Below, piece by piece: positions 44,793 to 56,202 of a stretch of 64,000 nt of DNA (the first letter of the stretch is position 1; every line of letters starts with the position of its first letter). Both the position numbers and the translations under genes were made by a program. Under the pieces are notes generated by a model. It saw only the letters and a program-made list of their open reading frames with translations, made no database searches and had not been told where the DNA came from. Source of the stretch: Mariannaea sp. PMI_226 (lineage: Eukaryota > Ascomycota > Sordariomycetes > Hypocreales > Nectriaceae); contig JANFOG010000002.1 of NCBI GenBank assembly GCA_024336345.1, positions 1,922,001 through 1,986,000 of the forward strand. Direction: 5' to 3'.

Positions 44793-47692
44793 GGTGAGGC
44801 AATGCGATTTTCTCGTAGACTCGTAAAAATAGTAGTTGGGGGATGTTAAGTGAGAATAAGGGTAGCCAAAACCAGGAATTATGGCTTTTTCTACCTTTGG
44901 CGCCTGAGGAATAGGCGACCTGTTTTGGGGCGGAAAACAAGTTGAGCGAAACCCAGATAGATTTGGAAGAGCGCCCCGGCGGCTTTGGCAAGGCTCCGAT
45001 TTCTTTTTCCCTCCAAATCTTCTCTTCGCCAAAGAGAGCAAGGAAAGAAGACAAACCCAAAAAGAAAGGTCGAAAGTCGCGATGCGAGTGCCCGCTTTGA
45101 GTCGGGCAACTGGGGATAACCTTGGTGTGTTTCGCTTTCTCTCTTACGTCCGGCTATTTGTCTCGGTGCTGGTCCAAGCTCAGGTGGTCGATTTCAGCAC
45201 TTCCCAAACCGGAGCTGGGGCTAGAGTATTGTTGGTGTAGCGAATATAGCCAAAAGGCAATCGATAAGAGGCGCAGAGATGCGAAAATGAGGAAAAGAAA
45301 AAAGGAAAAGATCTGACGGAATCAGAAAGTTAAGGCAATGATAGTGAACAAAATCCCCTCTCAAGCTGATGATGCACAGCAAGAAAAGCCCAAACGCTGG
45401 ATGTAAACGTAAGAGCGAAAAGAGAAAAGGCACGGGCAAACAGGGCCCGGGGGGGTTGGGATCGAAATGTGGTTCGGTCGGTCGACTGGTGACTTTTCCA
45501 AATGGAGCCGTGTCGTTTCGTCCACCGGTAGTAGCGTCGTGTAGCGCAGTGTAGCGTTGCGTTTGCGGTTTGGCGCAGGTGGGATGTGCCTTTCTGCTCA
45601 AAAAGAGAGCACGCAAATATTGAAGTTACAAATTACTAGGCCAGTGATGGTAAAGATCGTATCGAGGGCGAGCCAAGCGTAGGTAGGTTAACTGATCCCC
45701 CAGCAGCTAGTTTGTAAGTTATTCCAATTGTCGGATTGCCGCAGGATGGCCGTCCGTCTTTATGTAGGAGCAGGGAGGAGCGAGCAAGCGAGTGACAAGC
45801 GCCGAAGCCAACAGCGCAAGATGCAAGTCCGTGGGCCAGGTGGATGGGTTTGGCGAATGATGAGATTCCAACAGCTAACTGCAAATGTGACGACGGGCGG
45901 GTGATAGCAGTATTGATAGTCTCAAGGATGTGATAACAGATAGGCGACTTATGTATGCAGGTGTTTCGTCGTATATTGAGTTAGAGACCCGGAGGCGGAG
46001 GTGCAGGAGGCGGAGGAGAAGGAAGAGAATAAATGAATGATGGTGATGGTACCGATAGTGAGAAAGAGGAGTTTGAAGCGGGGGGAGCAGGAGCAGAAGG
46101 GAAACAGCGAGGCTCAGGCACACACATAAAGAGGTGAAGCAAAGAGAAAGAAAAAAAACGAGAAGCTCTCGAAGAGGGGTCGGGTACCTGATGATATTTT
46201 ATTTCATACCTTCTATTTTATGAAAGGGGACACGGGGGAATAGTGACACAATCACGGCGCCTGGTTCGTGTCTTGAAGCAATGGGCCCCCCAGCCAAACG
46301 AAGCCCAGGAGCCAAAGGGGGGGGCTCGTGAGCAGAGAATCGAGAACACGAAACGGGGAGGGGAAAGAGCACTGAACCAAACTTGGTTAGCAAGGTCCAG
46401 GTGTCGTTCTAGACATGGTACGGAGAGCCAATGTATTGGGCAGCTTGATTGAGGGAGCGTAAAAGTGAGAAAAAGACAGTGCCAGATGAGATGGGGTATG
46501 GGGGTGCGATGGGGGTGATGGTTATTGGGGTGTGTGCATATCAATCACCGTCACTGACGTTTTTTTTTCTTCCTTCGTTCATCAGTCTCGCTTGCCTGTA
46601 CTTGAGGGCCTTGAAGTTTGGTAGAGCAAGTTAAGGAAGGTAAGTACCGAGACGTGGGTGTCTGCTTGGATACATGGGGCGATAGCCTCAACTGCCTCGT
46701 GCTTCAGCCTTCTATCTACTTCCTACATATTAAATACCAAGATTATCGATGACAGAAAGACAGCCCCAGATTAGATAGCTGACGACATTCCCACTGAAGC
46801 CATTGAAGATGGGAGACAATATTCGCAGCCAGCACCACACAAGACACAGATACTGCTTCCACTTTCAACTTGAAGTATGCACAATGAGCCACGCGCAAAG
46901 CTCCAAATATTATATACCTAGATACTTAGTATATCTACCTCAACATCTCGATATATTATATGGGGCCCGCCATATACCTCCAACAAGCTACGGCATGACT
47001 ACAAGGCACGAGACGAGATCAAGAAATAACGGCTTGGGGCACCAACTTCGCCCAGGCGTAGAAGGATTTACCGATAAACAAATGAAAGAGAGAGAGAGAG
47101 AGAGAAACCATTCACTAACAGTTATCCATACATAGTATAGCCAGAGGTCCTTCAGTGCTCATCACAAGTTATTCTCCATGTTGTAAAGTGCATCTGATCT
47201 CTGGTAGACCAGAATAAGCATGTACTACACTCCCTGCAGGTCTGGGGCTGGTTTTTTTCACCGTCGTTGGCCGTTTTAGATTGATGCTAGCGAGTAATAA
47301 CTGATGTTCCTCGTTGGCGACGTGGTCCTTGTTGTTTCTCATTGGATGCCAACCCCCTGTTGCCTGCTTTTATCGATGCTTGGGTATTTTAATAATGGAG
47401 CACACCAAATGTTAGCGAATCTGGGTACATACAGAGTAGTAGTTGAAGGCACCTCTACCAATGCCTGCTGACCTACCTACTGAACATGACATTTAGTTAC
47501 TATGCTAGTGGCCATCACTGAATGGGGGAAAGGCCACAAACGATCGAGGCTAAGGAGAGGGGTCCGTGTTTGTCTCTTCTGCAGCTGATATCTCCTCGTC
47601 CTCACTCGACATATCTGCTTTGTCGTCCGTACCTGATGTCTGGCATGTAGATAGGTAGGCAAGAAACTCTCAATGCTACTGAGCCTTGATAG

Positions 47693-47809
47693 ATGTCCCA
47701 GGTCCACTGCCTGAACAAGGTCTTTGTGCTCACTGCTCCCGCCTCCGCCGAGAACGATGAGGCCAAGGTGCAGCGTATCGTGGCACTGGCTCTGGTGGAT
47801 TCATCTTAG
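47693..47809 (+). pseudogene. Short coding-like fragment (38 codons), possible gene relic
   Basis: An ATG at 47693 opens a frame of 38 residues beginning MSQVHCLNKVFVLTAP and ending at a TAG. Codon choice is strikingly gene-like (CTG, AAG, GTC, GCC, GAG) compared with the flanks. It has no recognised family and no convincing partner exon. It could be the last exon of a decayed or lineage-specific gene. Confidence 0.25.
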
Positions 47810-50398
47810 TGGCAACCTAATGGGGTCTGCCTCGTGGCCTAGCCCTGTAATTAGAAATTTGGCTCTTGAGAAACCAATAAGACGCCAGCTGTGATGACAA
47901 GGTGAATTAACCAACAATGATCTGTCCCATCTATTATAATTTATCAATATAGCGATGGGTGATGTATGGGTGTTGTTTTTTTCCTCCTTAACACTGTCCA
48001 CTCCTTTCTCAGCGAATCGCTTTTATTCAATGCCAAGAGAAAAGATGAGCGAAGGGGTTCCTACTTCTTGGCTGAGATCTTGGCTAGGAGCTTGGTTGGA
48101 TCGACTTACGAGAGAGCCCTACTACCATCGTGCCCTTCACCTTCAAAACTGCTGGCTGTTACATAGTACAGCCCCAATTGAAGCCACCGTGTAGATTAGC
48201 TGGATATGTCAACTATTGAGGCCGAATAACTCAATGCACCCTCGTTCATCCTCACGTGAGAAAACCGCAAGATTACAGGGAGGAGTTGGCTGCAGAGGCA
48301 ACGTGAGGAGAAGGTACCGACGAAATTGGAAGTGATGTACCTTCATTGAGATGGTGCTCAGGGCGTTATTGATGGTCTTGGCCATATCGCTCTCATGCCA
48401 GTGTAAACCTCAAGATGATCAATCTTGTGATTATCTGACATTTGATTCATCGGGAGCCTGGGGGGAGGGGCACAATCCTCCACTCTTAGTTTTGCTTTTT
48501 TTCTTCCCCCTTCTTCTGTATCATCATTCTGGCCATTGTTCTGGCATCAGCATGGATGTAACCTCCCACGTACTGAAACTTGCCACACACACTGACGAGG
48601 TCCCTGGCGATCTCTCCCGGCTATATTTTTTTCTTCTTCGTCCCCCCAACCCGGCTCCAGGCGCACCAACGACCGCTCCAAACGCCGCTACCGCTTCGTC
48701 CCGAAGCTTGGGGACAAGGTCCTGTTTGAAGATGAGATGGGTGACGTTTAAAAGAAAAGACAAAAAGCAGACGCACGTCAAGAAAGATTGAAGGGATACC
48801 CCTCCCTCCAAGCGAATTCTCGTTCATATGGTAAACAGCTCACTGCTTTCAAAACATAGTCGTCTCGAAAGTTGGGCTTGCGTGTCACTGACCGTCACCA
48901 CCGTCTTCCTCATTATTAAATCCATTCCCCTCTCTTCTCCCCCTGCAAGAAAGAGGAAAAAATTCCTCACAAACGACATGGTAGTTTGACGCCCCTCACT
49001 GTCAGTGCTTCCATCTATGTACATAGTATGCTATTGTCATCTCTGTGCAAAAAAAAAAAAAAAAATCGGTTCAGCTTACCCTGACACCTGCATCCGTTGC
49101 GACCATATGAGGGTTATTCCAATACTGACCACTTTACAGATGTGCATTGTAAATGGATACCTTGGTGTCAGTTTTCGCTCGACCCACACCTGGGACCCAG
49201 CTGAGGCAGCCCCTGTACACAGTATCTACACCCCCTTCCGCCCCTTTCGTACTTTGAGCAAAAGCAGGGTACTTTCAAGAGGTCCGTAATCCGTACTTCG
49301 TAAAGAGTGGGAAAATATCGAATTGTCTTGCGTCAATCTCGTCCTCTCCAATCCCATGGGATAAATACGACCTTTTTCAACTACCTACGTACTATCCACT
49401 TTGTAGGTATGGTCCTGTTCACGCCTACCAAGCGCGCTTACCAGAGGGAAAGGGCTCGTCTAACCGTCTGTACCTCCACCTGACGCTGGCATCCCTTGAG
49501 GATCGCATTCGTTTGCAGCGAAATCTGCAAATTTTGGTGTTGAATCAAACAAATTTGTGTTAACCTCTTTCATTTACCCGCGCTTCTGACCAGAAGAGGA
49601 ACGATGGACTGCTCTTCGTATGATGGCTTGTGACTACAGAGCTCAAGCTACTCCGGGTTATTGGAACTCCGAGGCTCAAACCTGGCTATCTGCCCGATGC
49701 ATCTGAGGTTCGCAACAGCCCTTGCAACGGATCTTACAGGCATGGCTATCCCTTCCATGGATTCCCAGGCCCAGCTTGTGTAAACCCATCTGCCACAGTA
49801 CTTGCACCTGACTGTGTAGTACAAATATAATCAACGAGTCAATGAGTGCTGCGGCAGTACTGCTCCTGGTCTGGAAGTAGTGCTTGACTCCATCGTATGT
49901 GTAGAAGGATTCTTTGCTGCAGATTAGGTATTGACCTGTAACGTTTACGTGCAGATCTCGTGCTAGGAAGGGTGTTGATTGATCTCGACCGAAACTCTCA
50001 TTCGCTCACCACCAGAGACATTGTAGTTCTAACCATTCTGTACTACCTTACTAATTTGTGCCTCCTTCACCAAGACACCAAAACACCATCGGAGCACACT
50101 CCTCGATGAGACAGACAGACTGGTTCCTGGGGTTAGAGAGCCATGGGCGACGTTTAGGTGGATACGAAGCCGATGCTTGACCATATAATGAGTCAATAAA
50201 GGAGTCAAAAAATCCCAAACATGTATACGAAGCCTATATTCTTGTTCGCTGTAAACATTGCATGTGTTAGCAATTTTCCGTCAGTGTGTTCTGTCACTCA
50301 TCTGGCGAGAATTGATAATTTGGTGGATAACGGGTACTTTGCCCTTTTCTTCACTTCTCGTGCTATGCACAAAAGTAAGCTACACCTGAGACGCCGTC

Positions 50399-50668
50399 TC
50401 AGGTTGTGGCTCCATTTCCGGATTCGAAGTGCACAGAGAGTGTACCATAGGTAGCAAAACGTCTTGTACAAAGCACAGATGTTCCTTTTATGCAAGCCAC
50501 CCCCTCCCCCAGCAGGGCATTGAATACCCGGCTCGGCTCTCCACTGGGGGCTCCTAACACCTCCAGCGTCCGTCTCAGCGTAACCCCATCAGCGCGCCGT
50601 CGTTTGGGTCCCAGCGCCATTATTGGATCCAGTGTTCGACCATGTTTCATAGCCATGTTGTCTTCCAA
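50399..50668 (-). pseudogene. Coding-like minus-strand fragment, possible gene relic
   Basis: An 89-codon open frame whose middle (GRTLDPIMALGPKRRRADGV and onwards) looks protein-like, with gene-like codon use, in an otherwise empty region. No family is recognised. A small plus-strand frame overlaps it at 50490-50738 and looks less natural. Confidence 0.2.
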
Positions 50669-52771
50669 CGCTTATTGGATCAGCCCTCCGTCGCTCAAAC
50701 ACACACATCAGCAGCCTTCGTCCAAAGTAGCTACCTAGGTTACTCTGTGTATTGACACAGTCCAGCCGTTCTGCCTGTTGGAAGTGCCAAAAGGTATAGG
50801 GTCTCCCGACAAAGTAATACGGAGCATGCTACCACACACAAGCGCACCTGTCTGTTCCTCTCCATCTGCCACAGTCTGCATCGTCCAATCAAATACTCAA
50901 ACAATAAATGTCAATCTTTCGTCCCATCTTGATAGTCAGCTGAGATTGACCAGTCAGCACATGCCGGGACTCAGTAGTGCGACGCAAGTTACCTATGTGA
51001 CGTAGATCTCTTCATACACCATCGTCTCATGAGTTGGCACGCCTGAGTAATAGTAGTCTTGAGGAGCCGTCAGCATAAGTCTTGTCTCGAAGTCGTGCTG
51101 CCCCTAAACTCGGCGTATTATTCTGGCTGTCAAGTCTGGTTTCAATATAGCTTCAAGATTTTTTTCAGTCATCTTCATTGGTGTTTGATCCCGAATCCCT
51201 GTATCGCATTTGTCAGGCAACGTGGGAAACCTGACAATGCATCCCTGCTCCCCATCTGTGAAATCTTGAGTTTTTACCATGGGTCAAGTGGGATAACCCT
51301 GGAAGCCTTCCACACCCATAGCGCCCGGAAACTATAGCCGCGGTGGTCCGGGAGGGATTCTATATTTCATGCACTCGCCTTCTGAGGACAGTCGGACTTT
51401 CGCCGTTGCTGCACAAGACAATATGGCATCTTGTCAGTTTCCTCGCAAGCCAACACCACATCTACTATACCCCATCATGTTGATATTCCTGCAGCGGGGT
51501 GTATTGATCGTGACATGAAAGCATACGGCGCCACATTCTCACCCATCAATTTCCCATATGACATGTAGTCCCGCATACAAAGTTTCCCCGTGTCTAGCTA
51601 GGGTGGCTTGGAGTCTTAGGTCACTACCACAGTATGGGTAGTCTCTACGGTAGGTTACGGTGTAAAGACGCCATAATGCGACGCTAACTGAATAATTCCA
51701 ATCTCGCTCAATGTTCGATTCAGGATGGAGGCAGAAATATCGGCCACGATGCCCCATCCTTTGGAGAAATAACACACGCTTGACGAACTTGTATAAGCAT
51801 GAGAAAAGTGCATGACTCTATCTACGGACCTCAATACATTCAGGCAGTTGGATCGCTGAAATATTGCTCATATCATATGTACAGAGATACTTATTCGACC
51901 GAGAGCCGAGCCTTCATTTCCCAAATGATGTGCTGGCCTGGTCTGGATACTACCCTAGAGTTTCGCATGAACTTTAACCGTACGGCGCCAATCTCAGCGG
52001 TGGGTGTGAACCCCATTATAGGACATCGATATATATAGCTCTAATGTGGCTCGTATAATGGGTAGGTAATATTATGAATGGCTCGTTGGAAATAAGCTGG
52101 TGGTCATCTCTAGCATCTCATGGTGCATGATTTTGGAAACATCACTTCGACACGTGGTGTTCCTCCACCGCGATAGTAGGTTACAAATTAACCGACTACA
52201 ACGACACAACCGCCCAGTAATAGACCAGATAGCAATGGGAACACCCCCATCAATATTATGGGAAAGGCTACTAGCATCTAGTCATGGTGAAAGGGCAATT
52301 ATGTATGGTTGAAATATAGCCTTGAATAAATGCTGGAAACCCTGAAAATTCTAGGAATCATAAAACAAGGACTACCTGAAAATAATAACATTATTCTCAG
52401 GTATCTAAAAAAAAAGTTCAGATCCCCCTCTCGCTTGCTTACCATACGAGGAGGGCATGTCAATGCACCAATGAAGAATGACTTCCTTTCATCCCATTTC
52501 GGCCCTTGTGCGTATGAGTGGTACCTTGCCATGTCAGTTGTCTCGAGAGCTCAAGGCTGGATTTGTGGCTCAGCACCGGACATGCCGTTAGTAACTGGGG
52601 CGCGCGCCACACCCGCCACAAGGGTCCATCAAAATTTCCATCGCATCCGTAGCCTCACGAACATTTCAGTTGGTGAAAACGCAGACTACAAGTGAAAGTC
52701 AGTAAGACCTGATATCGAAGTGTGTACAGGTGACTGTTACCACATACATTTACCCATCAAATACATACAAA

Positions 52772-53385
52772 ATGCCCGCACGAACCAAGAAGGACGATCC
52801 TGTTGAGGATACCAACATGGAAGATGCCCCCCCATCCGCACAGCCTGAGCAGGAGGATGGCGAAGATGAGGAGGAAGAGGAGGAGGAGGAGGTTGAGCCT
52901 CAGCGAGTAAGAATTGTAAGTTCAAATCCCACACTGATAAAGCTAGCTAGAGCCTGAGCGACTCATAACATGAATGCAGCTTCCTGGCTCAACGGACACT
53001 GCCGCTTCGTTCGAGTTCCTAGAAGAGGGTCACACATTGGGAAACGCCCTGAGATATATTGTCATGAAGAAGTATGTTCACATTGCAGAGAGAGCCGACC
53101 GGCATGCAACCATGCTAACAATTCCAGCCCCGATGTTGAATTCTGCGCTTACTCTATTCCTCACCCTTCTGAGGCCAAGATGAATATCAGAATCCAGACT
53201 TACAGTGAGTTTCCTCAACATCTTTCACAAGACTCACAAAGTCACTAATCGCCGCCACAGGGGGCACTGCATTCGATGCCCTGAAGAAGGGTCTGAGCGA
53301 CCTTCAGGACGTATGCGACGTTGTTGCTGAGGAGTTTTGGACAAAGAGACAAGTATTTAATGCTGAGAATGGAATTGAGCGATGA
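52772..53385 (+). CDS. RPC19: RPC19 (AC19), shared subunit of RNA polymerases I and III
   Basis: Four exons: 52772-52915, 52980-53071, 53128-53204 and 53261-53385, giving 145 aa (yeast Rpc19 is 142). The first 48 residues are an acidic tail (run of eight Glu) ending in RVRI; then the bacterial alpha-NTD-like fold follows: [60 protein letters not shown] and [16 protein letters not shown]19 pairs with AC40 to start assembly of Pol I and Pol III, which make rRNA and tRNA/5S RNA. The three introns are 56-64 nt and their removal restores the family pattern exactly. A fortuitous GTAAGA in codons before the first donor is not used. It converges with the complex I gene, with 182 bases between stop codons. 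Confidence 0.94.
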
Positions 53386-53567
53386 ATCTAAGGGGCTTGG
53401 ATGGGAAATTTTTTTTTAAAAAAAAGATGCATGGCTTTAGGAACGGTGATTGCTAAAAGTAAAGAAAGAGCCACATAGATGTGTGAGGGGACTTTAAGGC
53501 GTTCTGAGGATTTCTTTTGCTAGAGGTTCTAATGACATATATACATAAGCAACCATCACCACCAACT

Positions 53568-54226
53568 TTAGTTGCGTCCCTACATATTGTGTTAGTCCAA
53601 GGCTGCAGGTGGAGAATGCTAGCAATGTAAACTCACCTCCAAGAAACCAGTCATGAAGCTGGAAGGCAGCCGCTTGTCACCTCGGAAGTTCTCGCCCTTG
53701 AAGTATGACATGACGTGGTTGGTCTGCTTCCAGAAGTTCATGGTTTCCTGTTGCCCGGTATTAGTATCCAATATATCACCCCCAGACAGCGGGTCGGTTT
53801 TCGTTCGCACCTGGTACTCAGCATGAGACTTGAAGAGGAGCACGTCAACGACAGACAGCTTGGAGGCATATCGGTGTCGCTCGAACTCCTGTCGCATTCT
53901 AGTGCGGATCGCGGCCACGGGAATGGGCATGTTGTACATGGTCTGGAACTCGGGAGCCTGGTGGTCTCGTTAGTACCCTGGATGCACATGATGCCTATTC
54001 CTCTAGAAAATTGCAATTGGCGTTCTATTTTGCCGTTGAAATTCGGTCGGAAGGGGTTGTTGGACGTACAGCTCGGATCCATTCTCGGTAGGAGGCCAGC
54101 ACTCGACGCTTCGCCTCGTTCCAATTGGCGGCTGTTTGTGAGGTTAGCAGAGACAGAAAGGCAGCTGGTACGAATATACTAACACTGGGCCGTCTTCTTC
54201 GCAAATTCAGTCGGCGTAATGGCCAT
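53568..54226 (-). CDS. nuo-14.8: Complex I 14.8 kDa subunit (NDUFA6/B14 homologue, LYR family)
   Basis: Five minus-strand exons: 54226-54184, 54131-54070, 53957-53811, 53747-53637 and 53579-53568, giving 124 aa. The joined product starts [20 protein letters not shown], passes the LYR-type helix ([18 protein letters not shown]; here SYR in place of LYR), [19 protein letters not shown] and a terminal FMTGFLEGRN. This accessory subunit of the matrix arm of NADH:ubiquinone oxidoreductase binds the mitochondrial acyl carrier protein. The last coding exon is only 12 nt (three codons plus stop), a trap for automatic annotation. It shares a 301-base divergent promoter with BUD31. Confidence 0.93.
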
Positions 54227-54527
54227 GGTGGGCAATCAATGCTCTTGGGGACTCGGAAACCACGCTGCTCTGACGTTCCAGATTCGACCCAAGATCAACG
54301 AAACGCAGCTTCCCGGGACGAAATCACGTGATGACATATCCGGTGCCTAGCTCCACCCAGCAGCCAAGTTCTCCACTGACAAGGCTGCCTTTCGTCAGCG
54401 TACCTATGTACCTTTGCCCGACAACATTGCCCATCGCCAGACTCTGGTAAACCTCGCCGCAAACTTGCCGCATTACAAACCAGAGCTTCGCTCATCGTCT
54501 GCAACCCTCACTACAACCCCTTCGACC
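54227..54527. promoter_or_regulatory. Bidirectional promoter of nuo-14.8 and BUD31
   Basis: The two start codons are separated by 301 bases. Near the middle is the perfect palindrome ATCACGTGAT (54323-54332), whose core TCACGTGA is the preferred site of Cbf1-type bHLH factors and is common near fungal housekeeping genes. No TATA box is evident. Confidence 0.65.
54323..54332. promoter_or_regulatory. ATCACGTGAT palindrome
   Basis: Perfect 10-base palindrome about 100 bases from the nuo-14.8 start and 195 bases from the BUD31 start. Cbf1/bHLH recognition is inferred from the motif. Confidence 0.55.
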
Positions 54528-55045
54528 ATGCCTGCGATCCGACACTCCTCCAAGCGGAAGCCCCCGCCAGAGGGCTTCAGCGATATTGAAACAGACCTGC
54601 TCATCTTTGCGAACAAGATGAAGGACGTCCAAAACAAGCCTCCACCACCTGGACCCAAACACCAGGCGCAATGGGAAGTTTTCCAAATTGCCCACCAGCG
54701 TAGCCGCTACGTATACGATTTGTATTACGAGAAAGAAGCCATCAGCAAGCAGCTATATGACTGGCTATTAAAGAACGGATATGCGGATGCGATGCTCATC
54801 GCAAAATGGAAAAAGCAAGGCTATGAGAAGGTACGTGTTGCTCGCGACCACCAACTCCCTCGCCTTTTTTTTGTGTCAACAGTTGCTCATTTATTTATTA
54901 GCTATGCTGTCTCCGATGTATCCAGACGAAAGAGACCAACTTCAACAGCACATGCATCTGCCGAGTCCCCCAAGCGAATCTGAAGGACGGACAAGAGGTC
55001 GAGTGTGTCAGCTGTGGCTGCAGAGGCTGCGCATCAAGCGATTAG
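54528..55045 (+). CDS. BUD31: BUD31 (G10/Cwc14), pre-mRNA splicing factor
   Basis: Two exons, 54528-54830 and 54902-55045, give 148 aa, close to family length (about 144-157). The N-terminus is basic ([17 protein letters not shown]); then [19 protein letters not shown] and [20 protein letters not shown], the hallmark [20 protein letters not shown] across the splice junction, and a C-terminal Cys-rich zinc-binding part (CICRVP and CVSCGCRGC). Bud31 is a component of the activated spliceosome. The upstream in-frame sequence is open for 38 codons but lacks an ATG, so 54528 is the start. It converges with the C2H2 gene at 55320. Confidence 0.95.
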
Positions 55046-55319
55046 ACGATTTGTGGTCGAATTATTCGAAGGAACGATAGAGTTTGTATCCCTGATAGTA
55101 TCGGCAATCACGGGTTACGGAGAGACGGCGTTTGGCGCAATAAAGGGAATCATAAAGAAAGAGGCAGGCATGTCTTGTTCAGGGACATCTGGAAGGTTGG
55201 CAAAGGGAGGGATCTTGATGATGAGGTAGAAAATCCTTTTCATTGACCAACTCATGGTATTCATAACGTCATACTGATTTACAACTACCCAGTTTGGATA
55301 TCTTCCTTGATCTCTCTCT

Positions 55320-56202
55320 CTATTTTTTCGAGAAGCCAGCCCTGGTGCCTCTTCCGAACCGGATACTTGGGGGCACGAACTGGAGCGACGACATGGCTCC
55401 CGTAAGCTCTTCCATGTCCGCGTCTGCAGATTCATCATCTGTGGAGGAAGTCTCGGCGTTGTGAGGGGCGCTTGGCTTGGGCGCTTCCTTTTCTCGTGTC
55501 TTGGTCTCTGTGTGTGTACGTGAAGGTGACTGTGATCCTGCCGCTTCGAGTAAGCTTGCTCGGCGTCGTGACTCCTTGGTCTGGGTGTTGGTCGAGGATC
55601 GGCGACGATGGTGAGAAGCTTCATTGAGGAGCGACCTCCTGCCATCAATGCCCTCTTTTGTGACGCCGAAGAAGAAGTTTTTGGGATACATATGCTTGTC
55701 GATGAGATGTAAGCGCCGCTTCTGGTGTGTTAAGCACTTGCGCTCACATCCTTCTACAAAGCAAGAATACTATGATCCTGGGTCAGTGGTGGCCAAGCTT
55801 TTTGGAGGGTGGATGCTTGTGGTAAGCGTGATTTACCGTGTGCTCCCCCTTTTCTCTCTTGACTGATATTAGGGGATCATGGAATTCTTCAATGTGAACA
55901 GTAAGTAAGTGATCTGTTGGAAAATTCCTGTGACACTCCAGGCATCGATTGGTGTGAGCCTTGTTGTAGTGAACCTCGTATTCATCGTAGGACCTGAAGG
56001 TCAGTGGTTCCTTATGGGGCGGTAAGTTGCATCTCATGATGATGGTCTCTTCTTGGTCGTCGTCGTCCTCGATGGCAGAGTCTAAGTGTGTAACTTTTGC
56101 CACTGGCCGTGAAGAAGCAGTGTATTCCGGAGAATATGATTCTCTAGTTGCGCTGAGAGAGTTGGGATCTAGCTCGTCCTCGAGCTCTCGTGAGCGCTTC
56201 AT
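55320..56202 (-). CDS. C2H2 zinc-finger protein, ZNF511-like
   Basis: Exons 56202-55837 and 55769-55320 give 271 aa. The N-terminus is acidic with an early basic MKRSRELEDEL. Three atypical C2H2 fingers follow: CNLPPHKEPLTF with HYNKAH; CLECHRNFPTDHLLTVHIEEF ending in His; and, across the junction, CFVEGCERKCLTHQKRRLHL ending DKH. After KNFFFGVTKEGIDGR comes a Ser/Thr-rich basic tail. This arrangement, including PKNFFF after the third finger, is that of human ZNF511 and its fungal counterparts, whose molecular role is poorly known. The first finger has a single clear Cys and may not bind zinc. The 67-nt intron is placed by phase and by restoration of finger three. Confidence 0.88.

Larger units (their letters stand above)
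44793..52771. other. 8 kb gene-poor interval with coding-like fragments
   Basis: The first kilobase is probably leader and promoter of the minus-strand gene. After that I find no full gene. Short open segments with gene-like codon use occur at 47693-47809 (+), about 47990-48166 (+), 49623-49706 (+) and 50399-50668 (-). Between them the DNA is unremarkable. A TCACGTGA palindrome lies at 48252-48259 and a GA run near 47089-47104. From about 51800 the DNA becomes more AT-rich up to RPC19. There are no transposase or reverse-transcriptase motifs and no long terminal repeats that I could find. Confidence 0.5.

Noticed and set aside
46500..52700. Possible degraded transposon
   Set aside because: No transposase, integrase or reverse-transcriptase motifs, no terminal repeats and no clear RIP-like AT bias seen by eye; gene relics are a better but still weak reading.
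52916..52979. TTCAAATCC sequence resembling a tRNA B box
   Set aside because: It lies in the first intron of RPC19 and has no A box, acceptor stem or anticodon arm around it.
54414..54527. N-terminal extension of BUD31
   Set aside because: The frame is open, but there is no ATG, and family members begin at the basic segment encoded from 54528.
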